64,000 nt of DNA from Ohtaekwangia sp. Lineage in GTDB: Bacteria > Bacteroidota > Bacteroidia > Cytophagales > Cyclobacteriaceae. Positions 25,570 through 33,305 of the stretch are shown one piece after another. The notes under the pieces were generated by a model. It was given only the letters and a program-made list of their open reading frames with translations, had not been told where the DNA came from and did not search any database. A program made the translations under genes and the position numbers. The first letter of the stretch is position 1, and every line of letters begins with the position of its first letter. Location: contig JAJNPV010000021.1 in assembly GCA_021155195.1 (NCBI GenBank), positions 425,149 to 489,148 of the forward strand. Reading direction: 5' to 3'.

Positions 25570-27494
25570 TCTTGTCCATTTTTAGTTGGGATAGAAATAA
25601 CAACCGATGTTCCTGAATCGGATGGTAAATCGCGCACGTGCACCTGATAATTCGTTTTATACACCGTGTTCAAAATCAATAATCGCTCCTCAATATTTTT
25701 CAGACCGGTTGAATTGTGTTTTTTCTGGTTCTCCGTTTTTAGCTCTGCAGATTTCTTACGACCGATACCATTGTCGGTAATCCCCACTTTCAATCCCTGG
25801 GCATCCTTCCCAATATGAATATCCAATTGTCCCTTCCCCTCCTTATATCGCAAACCATGCCAAACCGCATTTTCAATATAAGGTTGAATAAGCATAGGCG
25901 GTAGAGAAAAGTTCTCCTTGTTGATGCTGTCATCAATGCGAACGGTGTAATCAAACTTATCGCGGAAACGGTAATGTTCCAGTTTCACGTAAAGGGAAAT
26001 AATTTCCTCTTCTTTTTGTAAGGAAATAAAATCTTCCTGCGAATTCTCCAACACCAGGCGCATCAATCGCGAAAACTCTGATAAAAATTTATTCGCGGTG
26101 CGTTCATCATTTTGCGAGATGAATTGATTGACTGAATTAAGAGCATTGAAAATAAAGTGTGGGTTCATTTGTCCACGTAATGATTTTAAAGCCAGCAGTT
26201 GATTGGCTCGTTTACTTTCCTGTGCATTCTTATAAATGAAATAGGATGTTACCACTACAATTACAATAATGACCAGCAATCCATAAATTACTAATTGCTG
26301 GCGTTGCAAGGTAGTTTGTTCTTGCTGTTGCCCCATAGCGATCAGACTGCTTTGCTCTTCTATTTCAGATTGCTTCTTAATCAATTGCGCTCGTTCTTCT
26401 TGCAAAGTTTGGTTTTGAATTTCGCTTTGTGCGACAGCGGTGCTAAATTTTTTGTACGTTGAAATAGCTTTACCGGGCTGGTTATTCTTTTCATATAAAT
26501 CGGCAAGATTCAAATAGGCATTGGCTTGCTCTCTAGGATTATTAATCGTATCGGCAATAGTTGCTGCTTCTTCCAGTTCGCGAATAGCATTAACGGTTTC
26601 TCCTTTCGCAGCAAGCGATTTACTCAATTCGATTTTATCCTTCGATACCGCACCTAAATTATTTGACTCCAGATTAAAATCGATGGATTGATTACGTAAC
26701 GTGATGTCGTCATCATAGCGCTTTTGTTCGCGCAAGGAATTTGATATTTCTTCTTTGGTATCTTGCAAGGCTTGCTCTGCTTCCTTTTTGGGTGCAGCAT
26801 TTCCGGCAGATCGCAGGTTGCGTTGTGACGATTGATACAAGTCATTGGCTCTATCTACTTCGTTGGTGCGCGCATAAATTTTTGCTTTTTGGTTTTGAAT
26901 TTTCCCTTCCAGCGATTCATTCCGGATTTTTGAAGTGACTTTAATTTCTTCTACAGCCTTAAGGGCTTCGGGATAATTGCCCATTTGATAATACACTTCC
27001 GAAATATCGAGTTGGCGTTCTGCTGTTTCCGTGTTGCTTAGTGGCAACTTTAATGTTTCCTGAATATAATAGAGTGCTTGCTGATGATTGCCCAGCTTCA
27101 AATACATGGTACTCAATCCCCGTAAGGTGTTTTTGTATTCTGTCGTTTTAGAATTAGTGTTCGAAAGTTTTTGATAAGCCTTTTCGTAGTTATTGAGCGC
27201 AAGGTTCCACTCTGAAATACCTTCGTTGATTTCACCGAGTAACAAATAACACCTCGACTCATTCAGTAAATCCTTTTGTGCGAGACTCATACCTAATGCC
27301 TCCTGCACATTTGCCAATGCCTGAGCAGGGTTAGAAGTCTTGAGTCGATTGGCTTCACTTAATAATTGTTCAATGCTTGCGCGTGACGAGCGACTCTTTA
27401 AACTTTTATATGATTCTTTTTTATCATCCTTCTGGGCATAGCTATTCCCGGCAAGGAAAAGTGTGAATAGGCACATGAGGAAGATTCGATTCAT
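25566..27494 (-). CDS. TPR-containing LytS-type sensor histidine kinase
   Basis: 642 residues. The signal peptide (FLMCLFTLFLAGNSYAQ) is followed by about eight TPR-like repeats (roughly 40-370; NEGISEWNLALNNYEKAYQKL, YYIQETLKLPL, NAYLNLADLYEKNNQPGKAIS). One membrane segment lies near 402-420, then a coiled linker and a His_kinase domain with LRGQMNPHFIFNALNSVNQF, and an HATPase domain (PPMLIQPYIENAVWHGL, VGITDNGIGRKKSAEL). The TPR part is periplasmic, so it presumably senses a protein or cell-wall signal. It is the first gene of the kinase-regulator unit, and a dispersed repeat begins 12 bases before its start. Confidence 0.95.
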   Translation of the reverse strand: MNRIFLMCLFTLFLAGNSYAQKDDKKESYKSLKSRSSRASIEQLLSEANRLKTSNPAQALANVQEALGMSLAQKDLLNESRCYLLLGEINEGISEWNLALNNYEKAYQKLSNTNSKTTEYKNTLRGLSTMYLKLGNHQQALYYIQETLKLPLSNTETAERQLDISEVYYQMGNYPEALKAVEEIKVTSKIRNESLEGKIQNQKAKIYARTNEVDRANDLYQSSQRNLRSAGNAAPKKEAEQALQDTKEEISNSLREQKRYDDDITLRNQSIDFNLESNNLGAVSKDKIELSKSLAAKGETVNAIRELEEAATIADTINNPREQANAYLNLADLYEKNNQPGKAISTYKKFSTAVAQSEIQNQTLQEERAQLIKKQSEIEEQSSLIAMGQQQEQTTLQRQQLVIYGLLVIIVIVVVTSYFIYKNAQESKRANQLLALKSLRGQMNPHFIFNALNSVNQFISQNDERTANKFLSEFSRLMRLVLENSQEDFISLQKEEEIISLYVKLEHYRFRDKFDYTVRIDDSINKENFSLPPMLIQPYIENAVWHGLRYKEGKGQLDIHIGKDAQGLKVGITDNGIGRKKSAELKTENQKKHNSTGLKNIEERLLILNTVYKTNYQVHVRDLPSDSGTSVVISIPTKNGQE

Positions 27495-27506
27495 AATAAA
27501 ATTTCT

Positions 27507-27567
27507 TTACCGCAAAGAACGCGAAGGAGCAAAGTCTCTGCGAATCTCAGCGTTCTCTGCGGTTAAG
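27507..27567. repeat. CCGCAAAG / CTCTGCGGTTAA repeat, single copy
   Basis: Left arm TTACCGCAAAGAACGCG and right arm CGTTCTCTGCGGTTAAG are inverted and near-complementary, about 61 bases in all. It sits in the divergent gap between the TPR kinase and the vWA gene, only 12 bases from the kinase start, so it may carry or disturb that promoter. Confidence 0.65.
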
Positions 27568-27729
27568 TCGAAAGTTAATACAATAAATAATACGGTTTTT
27601 GAAGCAATAAGGCTCGATTTCCGCGTTCACCCATTGAGAAGGTTATTTCACCCACTCAACGTTTCGCTCTACTAAGTTCAGGTACCCTTGCCTGTTTTTT
27701 CGCGTAAACTTTACCAAAAAACAAAAACT

Positions 27730-28878
27730 ATGAAAACACCTCTCACACCCGTAAGCAAGATTAAGAATCGCATGCTTACACTCCTATTAGTAGTATTCGT
27801 GTGGCACCTAAGTGCATTCACCACCGTGCCCACGCCCGCGAAAGATCAAAGCATTCAACTTGCCATTTTACTGGACACCAGCAATAGCATGGATGGATTG
27901 ATTGACCAGGCAAAATCACAGCTCTGGAAAATTGTAAATGAACTAGCTGTAGCAAAATGTGCCGATGGTCAAAAGCCGGCTATTAAAATTGCACTCTATG
28001 AATATGGTAACGACAATCTCTCATCAGCAGAAGGCTACATCAGGCAAGTAAGCGGCCTGACTGATGATCTTGATTTGATCTCTCAAAAACTGTTCTCGCT
28101 TTCTACGCGTGGTGGCAATGAGTTTTGTGGTCAGGTGATTAATAATTCGTTAAATCAATTGTTGTGGAGTCCGTCCGCCAATGATTTAAAAATGATTTTC
28201 ATTGCCGGAAACGAGCCGTTTACACAAGGAAGTTTCTCGTATCGCACGGCCTGCTCGCTGGCGCGCGAAAAGGGAGTGGTGGTTAACTCCATTTTTTGTG
28301 GGGGTTATGAGGAAGGCATTCGTACCAATTGGAAAGACGGTGCTGACATTACGGGCGGAACCTATATGAGTATAGAGCAAGATCGCAAAACAGTTTACAT
28401 TCCTTCTCCGTATGATGAACGCATCAGCGCATTAAATGATAAGTTAAACAGCACGTATGTTTATTATGGAGCCAGCGGTGCCTCGAAAAAAGAAATGCAA
28501 GCTGCGCAAGACAGCAATGCTGAGTCGTATGGCCAATCTAATAAAGTAGAGCGCGCGATTTCAAAAAGTTCACATGCTTATAAAAACTCAAGTTGGGATT
28601 TGGTAGACGCGTCCAAAGAAAATGAGAAAGTAATTATGGAAGCAAAAGATGATGACCTGCCGAAAGAAATGAAAGGCATGACGGTAACACAGCGACAGGC
28701 TTATGTAAAACAAAAAGCTGACGAGCGCAAAAAAGTGCAGGACGAAATTCAAACCTTGAACAAAAAGCGCAGCGAGTATATTGCTGCCAATACACCCAAG
28801 GGCGAAGAGAATTCATTGGATGCTTCAATGATGAAAGCTGTAAAAGAAAAAGCAAAGCAAAAGAATTTAAGTTTTTAG
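27730..28878 (+). CDS. Secreted von Willebrand factor A domain protein
   Basis: 382 residues from the ATG at 27730; the frame extends to a TTG at 27688, but the ATG gives a sensible signal sequence (hydrophobic MLTLLLVVFVWHLSAF). A vWA domain (about 38-240) carries the metal-ion site DTSNSMDG, a second-site Thr in LSTRGGNEF and a later Asp in KDGADITGGTY. The C-terminal third is Lys/Glu/Gln-rich and coiled (MTVTQRQAYVKQKADERKKV). vWA proteins mediate metal-dependent protein binding; its partner is not shown by neighbours. Confidence 0.88.
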   Translation: MKTPLTPVSKIKNRMLTLLLVVFVWHLSAFTTVPTPAKDQSIQLAILLDTSNSMDGLIDQAKSQLWKIVNELAVAKCADGQKPAIKIALYEYGNDNLSSAEGYIRQVSGLTDDLDLISQKLFSLSTRGGNEFCGQVINNSLNQLLWSPSANDLKMIFIAGNEPFTQGSFSYRTACSLAREKGVVVNSIFCGGYEEGIRTNWKDGADITGGTYMSIEQDRKTVYIPSPYDERISALNDKLNSTYVYYGASGASKKEMQAAQDSNAESYGQSNKVERAISKSSHAYKNSSWDLVDASKENEKVIMEAKDDDLPKEMKGMTVTQRQAYVKQKADERKKVQDEIQTLNKKRSEYIAANTPKGEENSLDASMMKAVKEKAKQKNLSF

Positions 28879-28898
28879 GGTTGGGTTAGGTGAAGTGG

Positions 28899-28924
28899 AA
28901 CCCCGGTGAAAGCCGGGGTTTTGT
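28899..28924 (+). terminator. Terminator of the vWA gene
   Basis: Hairpin AACCCCGG / CCGGGGTT (28899-28906 and 28913-28920), G+C-rich, followed by TTTTG. It lies 21 bases after the stop. Confidence 0.85.
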
Positions 28925-28993
28925 TTCTGAAGTACATATATTTAGATTGTAATTTGGACTCAATGAATTCAAACAGGTTGATACGAACACTTT

Positions 28994-29050
28994 CTTCTTC
29001 CTCGCGGAGTCTCGCTTCGGACTCCGCGCCACTTTTTGATTAAAAGTTCT
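28994..29050 (+). repeat. Partial copy of the CGGAGTC palindromic element
   Basis: It carries the same hairpin (GCGGAGTC, loop, GACTCCGC) and the following TTGATTAAAAGTTCT stretch as the full copies at 29049-29148 and 30530-30629, but lacks their right half. It directly abuts the next copy, with hairpins 55 bases apart. Confidence 0.75.
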
Positions 29051-29148
29051 CTTTCCTAGCGGAGTCTCGCTTCGGACTCCGCGACTGTTTGATTATAAGT
29101 TCTTAAAAAAATACTAAACAATGGTAGAGCGAAGACTCCGCTGAGAAT
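29049..29148 (+). repeat. Full 100-base CGGAGTC palindromic element, copy 1
   Basis: Differs from copy 2 (30530-30629) at only 4 of 100 positions by my count. The left end holds a hairpin GCGGAGTC / GACTCCGC. The right end (GCGAAGACTCCGC) is an inverted near-match of the left end, so the whole element has terminal inverted repeats like a miniature transposable element. No target-site duplication is obvious. Confidence 0.8.
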
Positions 29149-29159
29149 AAAAAGCACAT

Positions 29160-29714
29160 CTACAATTTCGCCAAGGCTTTTTTCAAAAGAGAAGTGTACA
29201 AATCAAGTAGCTCGCCTGCTTCCATTTGATCATCCTGAATGTCGTTTTCATCCACCCCAAATTCAATGCAGCACGAGTCTTTCTTTTTATGATACCACAC
29301 CCGCTCGCCTGTATTAGTAAACATGGCAATTTTTAGTCGCAACACATGCCGTTTACTTTTTTTAATAATTCCCCCCAACACAGCATTGTAGCGATGTTCC
29401 ACTTCTACCTTCAGCAGCACTTCGTCTGTGTTGCTGGTTAGTTGCGCCAACTCATTTTTTGTAAGTTTTTTAACCTTATTAAATGGATTTTCATTACGCC
29501 ACACAATGGATTGACCAGGCGCCATAGCCGTTTCGGTAAACCTGAAAATGCGAGTAAGTTGACTGGCTATAGGATTGATAAGCACCGCATCTTCAATGCC
29601 TGGGTTTGTGGCCTCTACCCGAAACGAGATTATTTTGCAGACCTTGTTTTGAGGATCTGATTGCGCAAGCAGGCCAATGGGTAGAAGGCATACAAAAAGG
29701 AAAAGTGTTTTCAT
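29160..29714 (-). CDS. Secreted hypothetical protein, 184 residues
   Basis: Not recognised. The ATG at 29714 gives a signal peptide (MKTLFLFVCLLPIGLLAQ); an upstream TTG adds only two residues. The mature part is mixed strand and helix (VCKIISFRVEATNPG, EVLLKVEVEHRYNAVLGG, RLKIAMFTNTGERVWYHKKKD) with a Cys pair in DSCCIEFG. It looks periplasmic. It lies inside the stretch bounded by the two full CGGAGTC elements; its stop is 11 bases from copy 1. Confidence 0.7.
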   Translation of the reverse strand: MKTLFLFVCLLPIGLLAQSDPQNKVCKIISFRVEATNPGIEDAVLINPIASQLTRIFRFTETAMAPGQSIVWRNENPFNKVKKLTKNELAQLTSNTDEVLLKVEVEHRYNAVLGGIIKKSKRHVLRLKIAMFTNTGERVWYHKKKDSCCIEFGVDENDIQDDQMEAGELLDLYTSLLKKALAKL

Positions 29715-29882
29715 GGGCAAGAATTGAGTTACTAAATGTAGTGTTTTCTGGAATTTGAAAGAAGTACGCGCAACGAACGACTAAAGCAGCAATTGGGTTT
29801 CTTTTTTCTGGGGAGGCTGTTGTCTATATTCGGGATAGGAATAAATGTTCTTACATATATAGTTGGGCGTAATGAAGAAAAA

Positions 29883-30500
29883 TTGAAGCAAAGAATATAT
29901 ATATTGGCAATTCTGTTTTTAAATAGCTGTGGCTATTTCAAGAATCAAAAAAATGATTCAGAGATTAGTTCAGACATGGAAACAAGAATAGATTCTATCT
30001 TGAATTCGGAAAATTTCGATAGAAAAATTTTTTATGAACCAATAAGCTTAAATTTCAAAGGAAAAGCAATTTTACGACCTGGTCAAAAATTAGATGCGTT
30101 AGACACTACCCTTTCTTTCAGATATGACCCGAACGGTGGTTTTTGGGATAAATTTAATCTGATAGAAGACCATTTAAGTTTGGATGATAATTTATCAATC
30201 GAATTGAAAGAAGGCTCAATAAATGGAATCTTTTTCTTTTCATCTGATCAACAAGAAAAACAGATTTTCAACATAGCAGGTAATTGGACTATCGCCACAG
30301 AAGTTTCTGACGAAAATGAAGATCAAATAATCGAACAAATAACTGGGAAATTATTCCCTTGCCTGAAAGGAAAGATAGTATTTGAAGAGAATTGGAAATA
30401 CGAGAATAAGAAAAGGGATTTCGTTGAGCATTTTAAATTGAAATCTCCCAAAGAAAATGGGTATAGCTGGACAATGGATTATGAAGTTAAAATGAAATAA
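29883..30500 (+). CDS. Putative lipoprotein of unknown function, start uncertain
   Basis: Not recognised; about 205 residues. From the TTG at 29883 the chain begins LKQRIYILAILFLNSC, a good lipoprotein signal. An ATG at 29872 (ATGAAGAAAAATTGA) is one base out of frame. One more A in the 5-A run would join it to this frame and give a perfect MKKKLKQR signal start. So either TTG is used or a base is missing. The mature part is acidic and strand-rich (FRYDPNGGFWDKFNLIEDH, QIIEQITGKLFPCLKGKIVF). It lies between the two CGGAGTC elements, and its composition is A/T-rich. Confidence 0.65.
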   Translation: MKQRIYILAILFLNSCGYFKNQKNDSEISSDMETRIDSILNSENFDRKIFYEPISLNFKGKAILRPGQKLDALDTTLSFRYDPNGGFWDKFNLIEDHLSLDDNLSIELKEGSINGIFFFSSDQQEKQIFNIAGNWTIATEVSDENEDQIIEQITGKLFPCLKGKIVFEENWKYENKKRDFVEHFKLKSPKENGYSWTMDYEVKMK

Positions 30501-30529
30501 TAAAGCACATACCCTGTTAAATTAACAAT

Positions 30530-30629
30530 CTCTTTCCTCGCGGAGTCTCGCTTCGGACTCCGCGACTGTTTGATTATAAGTTCTTAAAAAAATTCTAAAT
30601 AATGGTAGGGCGAAGACTCCGCTGAGAAT
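30530..30629 (+). repeat. Full 100-base CGGAGTC palindromic element, copy 2
   Basis: Same orientation as copy 1, 1381 bases between the copies. Hairpin arms CGCGGAGTC (30539-30547) and GACTCCGCG (30556-30564). Right end GCGAAGACTCCGC inverted to the left end. It begins 29 bases after the preceding stop. Confidence 0.8.
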
Positions 30630-30668
30630 CAGAGAAGATTTTTGTTAAATGTTTGGGTTAAAACTTTT

Positions 30669-31454
30669 ATGAAGCTACACGTATTATTGATAGCAATACT
30701 CCTTTTGGCATGTTCGAAACAACCTAGCGAGGAAGCAGTCGAAAAATCAACGCAAGTTCCAACAGTAGAGGATACAACAGCGGGAATATTGAATCAATCA
30801 GATATTGATAGCGTTTACTTAATTTCTACCTATGACTATTCTGATAGGAATTTAGACGCACATAAAGCCAATTTAAAGGAACTCTCAGATAGTGGGGCAT
30901 TTTCGGTTATTCATTCTGTGGTATTTTCTATCTTGAACAATAAGCATCAAAGTTATTTCTCCTCGAATCTTTACTATGAGTTATTGTTTAGCACTCACGG
31001 GAATTTATTTCAAAATAATAAAGAAGACTTTGCTTTTATTGTTTATGATAAGAGGTTTTTAAGAATTTCAATCGTAGTATATGATGATTCAAAAAATACT
31101 TATTTAGAATTATATAGGGATATAAAAGTCAACAATGGTTTAAAAACTGTAGAATGTAATTATGGCTCCTTTGGAACACTTGATTATCAAATTGGTGAAG
31201 AGTTAATTTATCAACGTGATTATATAATCAAAAACCCGAAACTTCATCTGGAATACTCAGTATGTAAAATTGTTGAAATTACTAAAGATGATGACTTTGT
31301 TTTGGAAGAAGCATGTTTCGTGAAAGGCTTTTCTTCAGAAGGACATTCGCTTTGTATTTCTACAAGTTCAGTATATAACAGTTGGGAATGTCTAACATAC
31401 TATCCCAATAAAAATGTATTTGTTATTTTTTATGGCCAGGCGTTTGCTGATTAA
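30669..31454 (+). CDS. Putative lipoprotein of unknown function, 261 residues
   Basis: Not recognised. The ATG at 30669 gives a lipoprotein signal with lipobox LLLACSK; the frame reaches a TTG at 30642, which is less likely. The mature part is rich in Tyr, Asn and Asp with alternating strand-like stretches (FAFIVYDKRFLRISIVVYDD, LEYSVCKIVEITKDDDF). It follows repeat copy 2 and is A/T-rich like the gene on the other side of that repeat. The stop overlaps the convergent ATPase gene by 4 bases. Confidence 0.68.
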   Translation: MKLHVLLIAILLLACSKQPSEEAVEKSTQVPTVEDTTAGILNQSDIDSVYLISTYDYSDRNLDAHKANLKELSDSGAFSVIHSVVFSILNNKHQSYFSSNLYYELLFSTHGNLFQNNKEDFAFIVYDKRFLRISIVVYDDSKNTYLELYRDIKVNNGLKTVECNYGSFGTLDYQIGEELIYQRDYIIKNPKLHLEYSVCKIVEITKDDDFVLEEACFVKGFSSEGHSLCISTSSVYNSWECLTYYPNKNVFVIFYGQAFAD

Positions 31455-32836
31455 AGCCACAAAATCTGACTTCCCCATCTCTTCATGTCATGTTCATCGT
31501 GGGTGATAAGCACGAGTGTTGTTTCTTCATTCAAATGAAGCTGGAGGTATTGATTCAACCTTTCTTTTTGATTGAGATCTAAAAACCGAAAGGGTTCATC
31601 GAGCAGTAATAATTCCTTTGGCACTAACAGGCTCTTTATGATAAACACAAGTTGAACTTCTCCGGATGACAATTGGCGGAGGGTTTTATCGATAAATTCC
31701 TCGGCTTCAAAAAATTGAATGAGGGAAGTTAAATTTCCTTCATCTGGATTTTTAATCCCTTTTAAGCAATAAGCTCGTCCGGTCAACGCTTTGTCTTTTG
31801 GGTCAAGGAAATTCATTTGTTCAGGCCCCACATATGAGATTCTGTTTTTTATATCCCAGATCGATTCACCTGAGCCTCTTCGTTTGCCAAACAAGAACAC
31901 CTGCTGACTATACGCCAGCGGATGGTCGGCATAGATCAGACTAAACAACGTTGTCTTCCCCGAACCATTCTTCCCCACAAGGGCCCAACGCTCACCTTTA
32001 TTGATTGTCCAATCCAGATTGTTAATAATGGTAGTGTCTCCATATCGAATGGTAAGCTTTCGAAATTCAACTACAGGATTATCGGGGGGTAAAGAGTCGT
32101 TACGTGATTTTACTTCCGCCAACATTAAGCGAGCTGTTGGCTTAAAGTTGGATTGCTCGTGCAGTTGAAAATTATCGAGTACAACCTTTCGATTGAGTAC
32201 CGAGGGTAATTCAGAATCATGATCGGTGAGAATCAATTGAACCCGGTGCTCTATTGAAAGTACTTCCAAAAACTCAATAAGATCATTTCGACTCTTGCGA
32301 TCCAGGGATTCAAAAGGATAATCAAGCACTAATACTTTAGGGATTTGTTTTGCCAGATTCTGTAGCATCATCACTCGCTTTTGTTGTCCGTTGGAAAGCG
32401 TGGTGAGTTTAAGTTTTAGCAAATGATCAATCGCAAGGGACGAAGGAAATTTCATCCTCTGAATTTTTTCTACCATTTCATCACCTAAAAATTCTTCCAC
32501 CATTGGAACAAACTCATCGCCCAACGAATAATACCGCTGCTGATAAAATAAATCGTGTTGATTAATTCGCGTAAGGGCTGCTTCGGCAGAGAGATAATGA
32601 ATGGCCTGCTTGCATTGCTGATAGCGCTCTTCCCAACTCGTTCCTGTAACAAAGTCATAATGCACTTCTCCGTGAGTGACCGGAATTACTCCGGCTATCA
32701 TTTCAAGCAGTGTTGTTTTACCACTTCCATTATCTCCACTTATCAAGATGTTTTCATCTGACTCAATTTTGAAATTGAAATCATTAAACAGTTTTTGCCC
32801 TGATTTGCGTATGGAGATTTTTCGAAGTTCAATCAT
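31451..32836 (-). CDS. ModF-like protein with two ABC ATPase domains
   Basis: 461 residues without membrane segments. Two complete ATPase cassettes are present. Domain 1 has Walker A GDNGSGKTT (34-42), signature TLSNGQQKR and Walker B VLVLDYPFESLD. Domain 2 has Walker A GKNGSGKTT (about 287-295), signature LRQLSSGEVQ and Walker B ELLLLDEPFRFLD with an HDEHD switch. This matches the ModF / photorepair protein PhrA family of soluble tandem ATPases. No transporter permease lies nearby, so a transport role is not supported. The Walker B of domain 1 lacks the usual catalytic Glu (DYP instead of DEP), so that site may hydrolyse poorly. Confidence 0.85.
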   Translation of the reverse strand: MIELRKISIRKSGQKLFNDFNFKIESDENILISGDNGSGKTTLLEMIAGVIPVTHGEVHYDFVTGTSWEERYQQCKQAIHYLSAEAALTRINQHDLFYQQRYYSLGDEFVPMVEEFLGDEMVEKIQRMKFPSSLAIDHLLKLKLTTLSNGQQKRVMMLQNLAKQIPKVLVLDYPFESLDRKSRNDLIEFLEVLSIEHRVQLILTDHDSELPSVLNRKVVLDNFQLHEQSNFKPTARLMLAEVKSRNDSLPPDNPVVEFRKLTIRYGDTTIINNLDWTINKGERWALVGKNGSGKTTLFSLIYADHPLAYSQQVFLFGKRRGSGESIWDIKNRISYVGPEQMNFLDPKDKALTGRAYCLKGIKNPDEGNLTSLIQFFEAEEFIDKTLRQLSSGEVQLVFIIKSLLVPKELLLLDEPFRFLDLNQKERLNQYLQLHLNEETTLVLITHDEHDMKRWGSQILWL

Positions 32837-32924
32837 TCAAGGAGTTTCAAAACTCAGTTATTTGTAAAAATAGCTTTAGAATACAGAAATCGATATTTTC
32901 AGGGTTGGATTTATTCAAAGAAGT

Positions 32925-33290
32925 ATGGAGCACAGAGCAAAATCAATTCGACCGTTTATTGGAGCTAAGCACTTTAATGTATCCCGCAAGTTTTATCACG
33001 ATCTTGGCTTTGAAGAAGTTGTGTTGTTTCATAACATGTCGCTGTTCAAAACGGATAGTATAGGGTTTTATCTTCAAGATGCCTACGTAAAAGATTGGGT
33101 GGATAACTCCATGATTTTTATGGAGGTGGATGATCTTGATCGCTATTGGAAAGAACTGGTTGGATTAAATCTTACGGATAAATATGAACAGGTAAGGTTA
33201 GTCCCCATCCGAGATTATGATTGGGGTCGCGAGTGTTTTTTACATGACCCTTCCAGTATTCTCTGGCACTTTGGTGAGTTTAGAAAATAG
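32925..33290 (+). CDS. VOC-family (glyoxalase/bleomycin-resistance fold) protein
   Basis: 121 residues, one VOC module: RPFIGAKHFNVSRKFYHDLGF, LFKTDSIGFYLQD, MIFMEVDDLDRYWKELVG, and DPSSILWHFGEF. Family members bind metal and act on glyoxals, bleomycin or aromatic diols; which of these applies cannot be read. The next gene starts 15 bases after its stop and may be co-transcribed. It diverges from the ModF-like gene. Confidence 0.85.
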   Translation: MEHRAKSIRPFIGAKHFNVSRKFYHDLGFEEVVLFHNMSLFKTDSIGFYLQDAYVKDWVDNSMIFMEVDDLDRYWKELVGLNLTDKYEQVRLVPIRDYDWGRECFLHDPSSILWHFGEFRK

Positions 33291-33305
33291 TTTAAAAACT
33301 GATAA

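Noticed and set aside
27463..27675. Open frame across the repeat upstream of the vWA gene
   Set aside because: It overlaps the kinase start on the other strand and reads through the palindromic repeat.
28994..29148. Tandem hairpins as a possible CRISPR array
   Set aside because: Only two units 55 bases apart, with a conserved rather than variable segment between hairpins, and no cas genes in the window.
31451..32836. Tandem ATPase as part of an ABC importer
   Set aside because: No permease or binding-protein gene lies on either side, and the protein has no membrane segments.
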